This document shows positions 24,001 to 36,270 of a stretch of 64,000 nt of DNA, piece by piece. A program made the position numbers and the translations under genes. The stretch comes from Plantago elongata (lineage: Eukaryota; Streptophyta; Magnoliopsida; Lamiales; Plantaginaceae). Under the pieces are notes generated by a model, which saw only the letters and a program-made list of their open reading frames with translations, did not search any database and had not been told where the DNA came from. The stretch spans positions 1-64,000 of the forward strand of contig JAYMSP010000208.1 in assembly GCA_036897095.1 (NCBI GenBank), in the 5' to 3' direction. Positions within the stretch are counted from its first letter, which is position 1; each line of letters begins with the position of its first letter.

Positions 24001-25447
24001 GAGTTTCTTATCATTCTAATTTATCTCAAATAAATTTTATCATGCCATTGTAGTACTTATAGATATTTCAGTCCCAGTAAAAGCAAACATGTGATATACT
24101 ATCGTATCACTCCGTTTCACTACACTAATATTACTACACAAATCAAAAGTGAACAAGTGACATGATTTATTAACAATTTTAATAATAAATTCACATAGCT
24201 CAATAAATTCACATAGCTCACTCCCAGGTAATCAAATTACATCATATACAAAAATTTGTTCTTTCTTCTCAAAATCTCGCATCACCACTCCCTCGTACGT
24301 TTCAATTGCACAACCACCCCATGCTATCACAGTCACCAAAGCCCCGGTGTTTTTTTCTATTGACGCACGACACCGACATGATTTTTTTCCTTCATAATGG
24401 GTCAAAATGAATTGATTCAGTGGCAGGTAGTTTGTTCTTAGATAGCAATAGACCGAACATACTAGATTACACCCTTTTGTAATGTGTGTTTGATGCGGTG
24501 AAGTGTGCATTGCACGCCAGATAAAATTTGATCAATTAAATAAAACTAAATTAAATAGAAAAGCAATAAACACCAAGATCGGGGGCCGAGACTCAATCAT
24601 AGGATTGACAAAAAGGCACACATACAAATGGATCTTCATTAATATCACGTTATAATGGACCCACAATATAATTAAACCTAAAAATTGCCAACGCACTTTA
24701 TTTTTTATTGTACGTGCATTTAAAAATTCACACTGTCTCATCATACTTTCGATTAAAATTCGTAGCTCAACTACATATATTCACCAAATCACTATGTTTA
24801 ACATTCTTACACCTTACTATCTCCATTTTTCTTTTTCTCATTTATGTGTGCGTACTTCAATGGTATCACATAAAACTCCTCTAATTTGGCTAATTACATA
24901 AAACTCCTTGCCCATGCAATAGTCACATTTGAGGTCGATCTCGGTCACTATACAATTTGTTATTAATACCTTTTACATAACTAGTCAACAATTTATATTG
25001 CATATAAACACCAATAACAAAATTACATGAACACTTAAATTGCAAAACAACCACTTTAAAGTATTTAAATTTCAACATGAAAAGACCTTAAATTTGTAAC
25101 ACTTTTACAAATTTTTTATAAACCGCATAATATTATTACACTCCAATTTAGATAATGTAAGACTAATTTTATACAAAACCAGACACGATTATGGAACGAT
25201 TCAATCCGCATAAAACCATTAACTCGTTTTACCGTGTTACGTTAAATGATTACTTTACCAAATAAGACATGATTACGTACCAACTTTCAATTAACTATCG
25301 ATTAAATCACCGTTCCGTTTTCGAAAACAAAATAATCAACATAATCCAAATTTCAATTAATTATCACCAGTATCAAATTTGCTCCCAGCAGTATACACCA
25401 ACGGGTATAAATACCCCGTCGGTCGCACGCATGAAAGGTCAGGCTCG

Positions 25448-25453
25448 CACGTG
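25448..25453 (+). promoter_or_regulatory. G-box in the FEI-like promoter
   Basis: CACGTG, the core bound by bHLH and bZIP factors, within GCACGTGCCACACC about 140 bp before the presumed transcript start. Function is inferred only. Confidence 0.35.
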
Positions 25454-25874
25454 CCACACCACACTATCTCACAACTGGCCTTCTCTTCCTCACAGTCTCG
25501 CTCACACTCACCTGTCTTTGTATTTTAGAGCATTTTATTTTTGTGTCACTCACTCTCTGCCTAGCACATAAATACAGAAACACCGTATTATAATTGTAGA
25601 GAGAGAAACACAGCCAAAACGCCATTATTTTGTTGCTATCACATTAGCTTTACAGCTCAACTCTCCAATTCTCTTCCTATCAAGATTCTCCTCACCGAGC
25701 TCAATTAGCACAGATCGAATCTGCTACTGTATCTACAGGTACTGTTTTTGTTTGTTTATGTGTTTTTCGATTTTTCTTCACCAAATGTGTATGTAATTTT
25801 TATGAAAATAATTCAGGTGTTGAGTCAAGCGTGAATTGGATGCGGCTGTGAGCTAATTGTTTTTGTTAGCTGGA

Positions 25875-26457
25875 GTAATTGCGAAGGTGTCAGCTGATTT
25901 ACCGATTTTTGTGTGTTAATCTGGTGTTTAACTGATATGATTGTAGCTGAATTTTTAGGAAATTTTACTGAAGCGTGAGTTTATGATGGGGATAATTAAT
26001 ATTTGACTTAATTTGAGTGTCCTGGGTCAGTAAATTTATTGCCTCGGATCCTTTGTTTGAGTTTTGATTAGGAATTTTGATTGTGGACGGTGACACGAGC
26101 ACCTTACCATTGCCACTAGATGGGAATGTGTTATCTACAACAGTGAATAGGGTTAAATTTTGCGACCGAGTAGTTGCGAAGGTGTCTGTTGATTACCCCT
26201 TTTTTGTGTGTTAACCTGGCATTTAAGTATATGGTTTTAGCTGAATTTTATGGAAAATTTGATAGCTTGAGTTTACGATGGGGATATTTAATATCTGGCT
26301 TAATTTGCACGGTTGTCCTGGGCAATTAAATTCAATGTCTCGGATTCTTCATTTGAGTTAAATTTGGAATGTTGACTGGGACACGAGCACCGTTATTATT
26401 GCCAGTAGATGGGAATGTGTTATCTGCAACAGTTACTAGGGTACAATTTTGCAGCCA
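25875..26457. repeat. Diverged tandem duplication, two units of about 290 bp
   Basis: The unit at 25875-26168 is followed by a related unit at 26169-26457. Shared blocks in the same order are TTGCGAAGGTGTC, TTTTTGTGTGTTAA, GAGTTTATGATGGGG / GAGTTTACGATGGGG, GGACACGAGCACC-type text and GATGGGAATGTGTTATCT. A third start (AGTAGTTGCAGTTAG) appears at 26458. It lies wholly within the 5' UTR intron of the kinase gene. Confidence 0.8.
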
Positions 26458-27190
26458 AGTAGTTGCAGTTAGTTTCAGTTGTAATAATAAAAATATATTG
26501 AGAAAGTCGAGATGGAAGGATTGGAAAATTTTGGATAGGATCCTGAGGTGATGATCAAGTGGTAGGTCATGAACCAAAATGTCCACTTGATTCACAAGAT
26601 ACTGGAAATTAATATGTGAGGTTAGTCCAAATGAATTTTGGAGAAGGGCATACTGTGTTGGAGGAACTTAGAAGAAATGCATTTTGGTTTTAATTTCTAA
26701 TGAATGCTGGATCAGTTCTCTGAAACTGGAATATCAATGCATGGCTAGTTGGCTACTGTTTAGAGTTTAGACATTCACACTAACTATAGCTCACAGATGG
26801 ATGGTTGAAGTATCTGAAAAAACAGTAAAAAATGTAGAAGGGCGAGAAAGCGAATGAATGGCTATCAGAAGTGCTGAACAGTGAACAGTCGTCTCTTGCA
26901 GTGTTGCTTGAAATTAACTCCGTGACATGATTTATCTCGTTGCACCACTTAAGTTCAGTGCAACTAACCTATTGAAGCGGCTATTTGTCCTGTCATGCCA
27001 TTCCGATTTATTTGTTTTTATTTGAAAACTTCAGATTGTGCTTCTTTAAGTTGGATCGAGAATGTTTGCAAGCAATTTTATCTTCCACTTGCATGCAATC
27101 GTTTAACTGGCAGAGCATCAAAGTGAAAATTGTGTAACGCTCTATCTGGTTAGAACCCCGTGACACCATAGTTTCAGATCGCAGAAATAA

Positions 27191-27300
27191 ATTCATCAAT
27201 GCACTAGCTCATTGCTTTAAGATTAGTTTGAGTTTTGTATGTGTTATTCATCAATGCACTAGCCCATTGCTTTAAGATTAGTTTGAGTTTTGTATGTTAT
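27191..27300. repeat. 55-bp tandem duplication
   Basis: ATTCATCAATGCACTAGCTC and the next 35 bases are repeated directly at 27246 with one or two changes and a short length difference. High similarity indicates a recent event. It lies inside the 5' UTR intron of the kinase gene. Confidence 0.85.
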
Positions 27301-27638
27301 TTCAACAACTTTATTATCCCTGAGTGGTATCGTGTCATCATACGAGATATTCACAAAAGAGTTTGTTTATCTGTGCTTGTATAGCCTAAATAACTGGTGG
27401 TGGGGTGCTTGTATGCTCTTAACGAATACCCCTCCCTTAATTCAAGAATAGAAGAAAGATAAAACAATTTTCCTTTGAAGATATTGAACTAACATTTTCA
27501 AAATTATATTACAGGAGCATTAGCTTGTGGCTGCACCGTGAGTTATCAACTTAGTCACTGGATGTTTACCGGGATAATTGTACAGCTTCAGGCACTTGAT
27601 GCTCTGTACTAACCTGATTATGCCTGACCACTGCTACA

Positions 27639-30600
27639 ATGGGCAGCTTCCATCTGAACTTCCAGCTGTCACTTCTATGCATCTTATTGCTTTTGCTACA
27701 AAATACAGAAACTCTCAGTCCTGATGGTATGCCTCTATATCTATTTTTGAGATCAACTCCTGATGGTATGCTTGTTATATCTATTTTGTGATTAATTTTT
27801 AGTTCAGCTTCTGTATTTTTATAGACCTTGAGCTATCTAATAAACACGCCCATTAACGTCTACAAAAATTGTACTTCTACAGATATTTAGCAATCGAATA
27901 AAGAACCACGTTGAGACAGTAGCAATTATCAAGGAAATTCGGATTTGACTAAATACTAACCATGTGGATCCAACTAGAACTGTGACTATGATGAATGTCG
28001 TACATTTTAATAAATGTTATCTCCTTAAAAAACGAATGCTGCTATATCACATATGGGCTGTGATGAACATGATGTATCATCGAGTTTTTGAGTTTGTCTG
28101 GTTGAACTAGGAGGTAATGTCATCATGCTAATTAAACAATATAATAAGTCTCCTAATGAACTTTGAAAGTGTCATTTTACTTGTAAAAGTGTCATTTCAC
28201 TTTTACAAATTGTCTAGCACTTCTTCTCTATTCTCTAGCAATTGGCTATTAAGAAACGTTATATATTGTCATGTTAAAGTTTCATTCCACTTGTTAAAGT
28301 GTCATTTCACTTTTGCAACTTGTTTAGCGCTCCTTTTCAATTCTCCAGCAACCGGCTACTAGGAAATGTTATTTCAATTTTTTTGTCGCATACACCACAT
28401 GCAACACCCCTCCGTCCATCCAGTTGTTGTTTCCGTATGAATCATTGTGTGTGTTCGGATCACACTCCGACTCACATGCACCTTATCACGACTATATGTG
28501 TATACGACTCGATTAGATTACTCAAATTAACAACCCCGACAGTTATGAGAATCGCCTATTTTTTAGTTTGTTCAACATTTGGTTGGAGCTCATGTTGTCT
28601 CAATGTTAGCTATTGTTATTTTAGAAGTCAGTTGCAATAAGACACAGACTATTGGATCTATTTCTACATCGAACATTTCAAAAGGCATCTCCTATGTGCC
28701 TTTAACTTTCTCTTCAATCGATAATAATATTCTACATGCATTGCTTTATTAAAATTATAAATATATTTATATTTCTGGTTTATATCTGCTATGTAATATT
28801 GCCACTTCTCGGTCAAATTACAAATGTTCATTACTAATTTTATGTTCTTTAATGGATTTTGAATATCGTTACTGAAAATGTTGTCAACATTTTCATATTT
28901 TTCTTTTTTTTGTTTAATAAAATTTGTTAAGCACGATTTCAGGGCTCTACACTGGGAAGTATCAATCTCTGAATATAATATTTTAACAAAATTAATATAT
29001 AGAGTTTAGGTATGTCACATCAAATATGGTTAGACATGTGGATATAGTAATTGAATATAAAATTAATCGGCATCGCGCTTAGTGCGGTGTATCATTCTAG
29101 TGCTATTATAAAATGCTAGTGGGACCTGCGCGGTGTATCATTCTAGTGCTATTATAAAATGCTAGTGGGACCTGTGCCAATTAGCGAATGAATTTGCAAT
29201 GCGTTGCTCTTGTGGGTGGCCTATCCTGGTAGTACTGTTTTTGAATTCGATTTTCTTTGTTCGTGTATTCTAGGTCAAGCTCTTGTCAACTTCAGGACAT
29301 CCATTGTAAGTTCAGATGGTGCACTTCGACAATGGAGACCCGAAGATGAGGATCCATGCGGATGGAAAGGAGTTAAATGTGACTATAAGTCGAAGCGAGT
29401 CACAGCTTTGTAAGTTACCTGATAGTTCTGCTGTCTTAAAGCTAGCTGCAAATCCTGTATTTTCTTACTTCACGATGACGGAAATCAGATTTGTTTGTCC
29501 CTTTCTTATCTCCCGGCTTCCCTTTATCTCCTGTTTGTGTGTTGTTATTGGGATGTGTGGATCTTGATTAATTATTACTTTTATAAGAATTTTTATTTTG
29601 AATTTCTTTTTTCATTGTACATCCAAATTCATGGACATATCCATAACTTCGTAAGATGATGAGATCTAGACTCAGAGGACTACAAAATGCTTACATATCC
29701 TATCCAATTGAAATTGACTATAGTGGATTGTTTGTTTAAATTTCTTTGGAAGTATCAAAATTGTGCCATTTCTAAATCTTGTAAATCACAAAAAGCTGTT
29801 CCATACACCTTTAGCTATCTAATAAAGTACACCCATGTCTCCTTAATACTCCAGTGGTAGTTTCTTGTTTCGGAGTTCTCGGTCGGTTGTGCATAATATG
29901 TTTTGAGTTCGTAATTATCCATGGGAAATGTGACTCCTAATATTAAAGCTCGTGACACCATTACCATGTTGTGAGCTCTTAGTTTATTTCTGCTTGTTTT
30001 TGTCTTTATTGAATACCGATCACTCAGATTTCTTCTTCTTGAGATTGCCATTCTTCCTTTTGTTTAAGTTCATCTTATCTTGTTTTGTTACTAACGCCTT
30101 TGCTTAATCAGGAGAGACACTTTTTTTCTGTGATCTTAAGGAGCAAACAGTTTCTATGTGCCCTGTATATTTTAATTTGCACATGATTCAATTGGTTTAT
30201 AATGTAACAATCATTCCTCTGCTAATTGCTGCTACATTTTATGATGTTGCAGAAGTCTACCAAACCACAAATTGAGTGGACCAATATCTGCAGAAATTGG
30301 GAAGCTAGCGAGCTTGCAATTTCTGTATGCATCTCATACCTCTTCACACATCTTCATTTCATTCCCGTGCATGCTGAATTGAACTTGCTTCTTTGCAGAG
30401 CTCTTTATGACAACAACTTATATGGGGCGATTCCAGCAGAACTGGGGAATTGTACACTATTGCAGTCAGTGTGAGTAGATACACGAGATAATTTGTTATG
30501 TTTAGAATTTCTGCCGCATCCTTAAATTGACAGCTTCATTCTAGAAGTCAGGAAAACTCGGTTGATATGATAGTGTATTTATGCAAGCTATGAGACATTG

Positions 30601-30665
30601 ATGCACTATCTATGTATATATCTATTTGAATGATTTCTGTTGATGGGTTTTTAAAAGGTCTCACA

Positions 30666-30704
<39 letters not shown>

Positions 30705-32293
30705 TAATAAAAACTCCACCGTAGTCGAGTGATGCAAGTAAATCATTCACTGTGTCGAAGCATCCCATATAGGTTGTTCATTTGATGCATTAATTTCTAA
30801 TCTGAAGGTTGGTTTTTCTACAAACTGTTCAAAGAGGTTTGGCTGTGACAGCTTTGTCAAAATCCTGTTGTTTTGGACTATCTATTATTGGTCGCTAGTT
30901 TTTTCCCATCCCTGTAAGGATTACCAAATGATATATGATTTGTCCCCCAAATCCCTTAAATCTATTTTTCTACTCAAGTCCTTTCCTGTTTTCTTTTCTC
31001 TTGGCTGAATTAAGCTCTAATATTTTGTACCTTTTCTTACAGATACTTGCAGGGTAACTACTTGAGTGGATCTATTCCAAGTGAACTGGGAGATCTTTCT
31101 CAACTTCAAACTCTGTATGTAATTCTTAGTGAAGTTAATCTTTTATTTCTGTTTTTTTTTAATAATTAAAATATTTAATTACACTGATTTGTGGTCATGT
31201 GATACGAAATCAACACGAGCCATTGGGCCATCATTTGTTGAACCATAAATTTGGTTGGTTGTTGGTGAATGACTGGTAAAATATTTTGTTCTCATGCTGC
31301 TTTTGCAGGGATCTTTCAAGTAACTCTCTTGGTGGAAATATCCCTACTTCACTTGGAAAGTTGAGCAAGCTTTCCAAATTGTGAGTAACATGCCAGTGTC
31401 CGTCTAATTTTAGTCGTAGATTCATCTTTTCTTGGATCTAATTCTTTATATGTTATGTTTGAAGCAACGTATCGACGAACTTTCTAGTTGGGCCTATACC
31501 CTCCGATGGTGTTCTTGCAAACTTCCGAAGTGATTCGTAAGTGAGAGTACTGAGACTTTGCTGTTTGACTGGCATAATCAATCAAAGTTCTATGCATTGT
31601 TGATCAATGATTTGTAATTAATTTTTTTTTCCGTTCAAATACTCAGTTTGCTTGGTATGTTTGATTAACTGAAGTATTGGTATATTGTGGTTTACACCTC
31701 ATGAGAATGATGGCTATCAGTGACTGAAGCTAAAATAGTTTGAATTTCCTCTGCCCAGTTCATCTCATAAATTTGCTTTGCGGATGAGAAATTCTGTTAT
31801 TTTACTATTGAGTCCACTTTGCGAATTATTTTATTATTATTTATTTTGTTTATTTATTTTTTGTGGTAAAGAGTCTTTATCTTTTTACATACCAAGTTTG
31901 ATAGCTGGTCATCTGCAAAACTGGTTTAACAAGCACTAATCAACTTACTTTCTTTGGATAAGCAACTTTTGTATTTAAACAGATAGTCCTAATTGAGTTC
32001 TCTCTCCAGTGCGCGCGTTATGTATGATTATTCTGTCTCTTGTTTTCTTGTTATGTTTGATTTGTGATCCGATGCTTCTCTCGGCAGATTCGTTGGAAAC
32101 CGTGAGTTGTGTGGTAATCAGGCTCAAATGTGCAAGAATGATACTGCTTCCTCAGCACTCACGAATTCGGGTACAATGGTTTGCCTTGTAAAATGTATTG
32201 TTTTAGCAATTGTGGGTTGATTTTATAATTCAACAACGTTCTGAGTAAGACATGGGTCACAGGGGCAAATCCAGAGGGGGCTGGGTTGGGGCA

Positions 32294-32324
<31 letters not shown>

Positions 32325-35300
32325 TCTGGAAAAATTATTGAATATTTTTTTAAACACGTCCCCTCCCTTCTATTTCATTTTTGTTTCCCTCGAGTTAGCT
32401 AGCTCCTCCAAACTTTCCGGTCTTTTTGCTAGCTTAAATTTACTTCTGCACAGTAATAAAAATCAACAGAAAGTACTGTTTCTCACTGTTCCCATAAGTG
32501 AAGTAGGGTGAACTAGCTTGATTCTTCTGTGTTTCTTTATGTTTATTGTTGGTGAATGGTGATAGGTCTTCAGTACGGGATGAAAATCTTGTCCAAGGTT
32601 AATTAAGATCCATCCCATTATAAAATCTCACTTCCAGGTCCACTAGTTTTGCTCCTGAAATGAACTTCCCAGTAGCAATATTATATGTTACATTTATGCA
32701 CATACAGTGTCACTATTTCAACATTTAAAACTTATTAGAACTGTTCCAATACATTTCATCTATGATCTATCCCTACTTGTATTGCACGTTAAACGGTTTC
32801 TTATATGTATTCCCTCCATACCTTCGTCCTCATAACTTGTATTTTTACCATTTCTGCCTTGTCTTGTCTCTATTGTTCGGGTACCCTCTGTTGGTCCCTT
32901 CATCTTCTGATTCTGACCAAACATATCATGAGTTCAATCAACCTATGATTATGGTTGTTGTGATGTTTTAGATGAACATGGAGCCAAGAGAAATTCTGGA
33001 AGGCTTCTAATTAGTGCATCAGCCACAGTGGGTGCTTTGCTTCTGGTTGCACTTATGTGTTTCTGGGGATGTTTCCTTTATAAGAGACTTGGTAAAAACA
33101 AAGACAAAGGTCTTGGCATTGATGTCAATGGAGGTATAAATCTGCTATGCGCACATGAAAATCATATTTGCAGTTTTCATTATATTTTTGTCTTTCTTAT
33201 CAGGTGCCCTTATTGTTTTTATATAATAACCTACTACTTCCTTTTATTATTATTATTTTTTTTTAAAATTTCCTTGTTGATATTGCCTTAGGAACCTCAA
33301 TTGTAATGTTTCATGGAGACCTTCCCTACTCGTCGAAGGATATCATCAGAAAATTGGAGTACTTAAATGAAGAACATGTAATTGGTGTGGGGGGTTTTGG
33401 AACAGTGTACAAACTTTCGATGGATGATGGCAATGTATTTGCTTTAAAAAGAATTGTGAAGGTCAATGAGGGCTTCGATCGTTTTTTCGAAAGGGAGCTT
33501 GAGATTCTTGGAAGTGTCAAGCATCGATATCTGGTGAACCTCAGAGGGTACTGCAACTCCCAGACATCCAAATTGCTGATTTATGATTTCTTGTCTGGAG
33601 GCAACTTGGATGAAGCTCTTCATGGTTAGGAATCTTACCTTCACTTTCTACACTTTTTAAAGCTACACAAGTCTTTGTAAACTGTCTACACCTGCAGTCC
33701 TGCACCCTTTTTAGTAAAGGCTGACATGCATACATGGGTTTACTGTACAAAATGAATAGTATTAAGAGTTGCTCATTCTAATCAGTACCTAATTCAGTAG
33801 CAGTAAGGATAGTTGACAACTTGACACCACTGAGGTTTGATACTTGTGTTTGAACTTCTTACCCTACCTAGATATTGAAACAAACTTCAAACTCTTCATG
33901 AATTGTCTGATATATGTCGTTTTGAATGTTTAATGGAATGAAGTATAAAGTATAATCACTTACTCTAATATACTGAAGAACCTTAACAATATGGTGCTGC
34001 TCATAATAATTCGATCTGTTTTTTATATTATAGATTGGTTATGTAGGCATGCCTTGTTCACTGTATATGTTTTTCACAACTTATTTTCTTCATATTCTAG
34101 GACGTCTTTGCTTAATCAGCAATGATTAGTTAAGACTTCCTATATAGTACTCCCTCTGTCCCAATCTCAACTTCCTGGTTTCCTTTTATAATTGTCCAAG
34201 CTTCAATGTCACATAGCTCCAATTATCTCTCATACTTGGTAGTTGGTACAATCTTTATTCATTATATCTTATACCTTATTCGTGACCTCTTTTAATTTAG
34301 AACACACTTGTTGTTAGTTATACATTCGTTCAATTATTTACTCACTCTGCTTGAGCCTTAACATCCATGTCCATATCAAGAAGTTGAAGATGAGGGACTA
34401 TTTTCTGAAGAAATCTGCGAGTGTACCCTTTTTTGGGTATCGAGCAATAAGATTGAAGCTGGAAATAAGGATAAATTTTAGGCACAAGTGATTTGAGCCG
34501 TTCATATATTTAGACCTTTACATTTTTTTAAAACCATGCATAAGAGTCAACCATATCACTTATTTAGCAGATAAGGCTGAGCAACTGGATTGGGAGGCAC
34601 GGATAAATATAATCATAGGAGCTGCTAAAGGCCTTGCGTATCTGCATCATGATTGTTCCCCTCGGATTATCCACAGAGACATCAAGTCAAGCAACATTTT
34701 GCTAGATGGAAATTTTGAAGCTCGCGTGTCTGACTTTGGACTGGCCAAATTATTGGAGGATGAAGAAACACACATCACAACAATTGTTGCTGGAACATTT
34801 GGATATCTGGCTCCTGGTAGGTGCTTTAAATTACTAGTTTTTTACCGTCTTTCTCTAATTTGAGTGAAGAAGGGAAAGTAAAACTATTAGAAAAAGGGTT
34901 TCATTTTATGAGCAGGCAATAAATTAATCTGGTATTGTGATTCTCGGAATACTGTAACTTGTGCAATCGTGCTTATTCATGCATTCCAAATTGTTGTAAA
35001 TTGTGTTTCATATCTCATCCATCTAGTTCGTATTACTAGGCGGGGTTGTATTTCTGTCGAGCAGAGTTGCAATAAACTTCCGTTTATGATCTTTGTAAGT
35101 AAGCAAGACAAGATGCATGAAAGAACTCAAGTGTTCTGGACCTTCGCCTCTGTGTACTTGATCTCTGATGAAACCATAGAAAAATTATTGTCTCAATTGA
35201 ACTAGTGATCTTGTGGATATCAGTTTTAATCTAGAGGTGATTGTATCAGCACGAAAAAATAATCTTTAGCAGTATGCTTTCCCCAGCTTTCTTTTCTTGC

Positions 35301-36270
35301 TTGTTTCTCAAATCCTTATGAGTTATGATGGCTGAAGTACCTAACCTTTTGTTGGTCAGAGTATATGCAGAGTGGTAGGGCCACAGAAAAGACTGATGTT
35401 TATAGTTTTGGTGTTCTGGTGCTTGAAATTTTGAGCGGAAAGCGGCCTACTGATGCATCTTTCATAGAGAAAGGCCTCAACATTGTTGGATGGGTATGTT
35501 TCTTTTTGACTTTTAATGATTCGAGAGATTTTGTGATTATCCTTTTCTACTGCATGCCAATATCTCATTTGATGGATGTGCCCTGTTGTACCAGGCCCTG
35601 TGGCTGAAATCAATTCACATGAATAATTTTTCTTTTCAGTCAGTCACTCACATTCATCTTCTAATGATGTTCATCTTCTAATGATGCACATAAATTTCCA
35701 ACATGATATGTGTGCAGAAGAACAATATAAAAACCATAGATCACGTACAGTATAAGAACTAGACTTGGATTAAGGATTACAAGAACAGTATAAAAATCAG
35801 ACTTGGATTACAAGAACAGCATGAAAACCATGAACTTGGATTATATAGCCATCCCCACTCATTAGTTTTCTGAGGTGGATGATTAACTGCATATAATGAG
35901 TGTCAGTTTGATAATCGATCCTATGTGGAACGAATATCTCATTCTTGTATCTAAATTAGTTCTGCTAATTTGCTTGGCTTGATGTTGCTTTCAAGTGATT
36001 ATCCAGACCCCTTCCCGACTTACGAGCTTGTTTTTTATGTACTTGTTGCAGCTAAATTATTTAGTATCAGAGAACAGACAAAGAGACATAGTTGATCCAC
36101 ACTGTGAAGGGCTGCAAGAAGAAAGTCTCGATGCCCTTCTTTCAATTGCAATCCAATGTGTTTCTTCAGTGCCTGAGGATCGTCCGACAATGCACAGAGT
36201 GGTTCAGATTCTTGAATCTGAGGTCATGACCCCATGCCCTAGTGACTTCTATGACTCCGGTTCTGATTAA
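27639..36270 (+). CDS. FEI1: LRR receptor-like serine/threonine kinase, FEI1/FEI2-like
   Basis: Thirteen coding exons: 27639-27726, 29274-29409, 30253-30324, 30399-30470, 31043-31114, 31309-31380, 31465-31536, 32088-32170, 32972-33133, 33292-33624, 34571-34816, 35360-35493, 36052-36270. All introns are GT-AG and in frame, giving 586 residues (Arabidopsis FEI1 is 591). Parts in order: signal peptide (1 to about 27), LRR N-terminal cap with [20 protein letters not shown], about five LRRs, membrane helix about 233-257, kinase from about 305. Kinase motifs are intact: GVGGFG 308-313, ALKR with Lys329, HRD 422-424, DFG 442-444, APE 468-470. The end [13 protein letters not shown] matches FEI proteins. 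Exons 3-7 are each exactly 72 nt, one LRR per exon. FEI kinases act at the plasma membrane in cell-wall assembly and anisotropic growth and bind ACC synthases. FEI1 versus FEI2 orthology is unresolved. Confidence 0.96.
28149..29100 (+). mobile_element. Helitron-like element, copy 1, in the first coding intron of the FEI-like gene
   Basis: The right end has a short GC hairpin (CGCGC TTA GTGCG) followed by GTGTATCATT and CTAG, then a host T: the Helitron 3' layout of hairpin, short spacer, CTRR. The left end begins near TCTCCTAAT. A second copy in opposite orientation (37443-38393) has almost the same length (951 against 952 bp) and matches along its whole length, which fixes both ends to within a few bases. 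No Rep/helicase frame is present, so it is nonautonomous. Confidence 0.7.
29084..29175 (+). repeat. 46-bp tandem duplication at the Helitron right end
   Basis: GCGGTGTATCATTCTAGTGC and the next 26 bases (29084-29129) are repeated directly at 29130-29175 with almost no change. The unit contains half the terminal hairpin, the CTAG end and flanking host DNA, so duplication came after insertion or during an end-bypass event. It sits about 100 bp before the acceptor of exon 2. Confidence 0.85.
30668..30701. repeat. (CA)17 microsatellite
   Basis: An uninterrupted CA run of 34 bp in the intron between coding exons 4 and 5 of the FEI-like gene. Such runs usually vary in length between individuals. 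Confidence 0.95.
32294..32321. repeat. 28-base poly-C run
   Basis: Twenty-eight consecutive C residues, preceded by a G-rich stretch (AGAGGGGGCTGGGTTGGGGC), in the intron between coding exons 8 and 9 of the FEI-like gene. The left flank CAGGGGCAAATCCAGAGGGG resembles a hAT terminus, but no right end was found. The exact length is likely unreliable. Confidence 0.9.
34150..34215. repeat. Stowaway-like end fragment
   Basis: TACTCCCTCTGTCCCAATCT matches the Stowaway terminal consensus, but no matching right terminus is visible. It lies in the intron between coding exons 10 and 11 of the FEI-like gene. Confidence 0.35.

Larger units (their letters stand above)
23511..25560. other. Gene-free stretch upstream of the FEI-like gene
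   Basis: Contains a SINE-like fragment (23921-24000), a 19-bp direct duplication at about 24184-24221 (AATAAATTCACATAGCTCA twice) and AT-rich sequence. The last 300 bp form the presumed promoter of the receptor kinase gene. Confidence 0.45.
25590..27638 (+). other. 5' UTR and 5' UTR intron of the FEI-like gene
   Basis: A likely non-coding first exon ends at 25738 (ATCTACAG followed by GTACTG). The likely acceptor is at 27514 (ATTATATTACAG), leaving about 124 bp of second-exon leader before the ATG. The 1.8-kb intron has two internal duplications: units of about 290 bp (25875-26168 and 26169-26457) and units of 55 bp (27191-27245 and 27246-27300). The transcript start near 25590 is an estimate. 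Confidence 0.55.
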
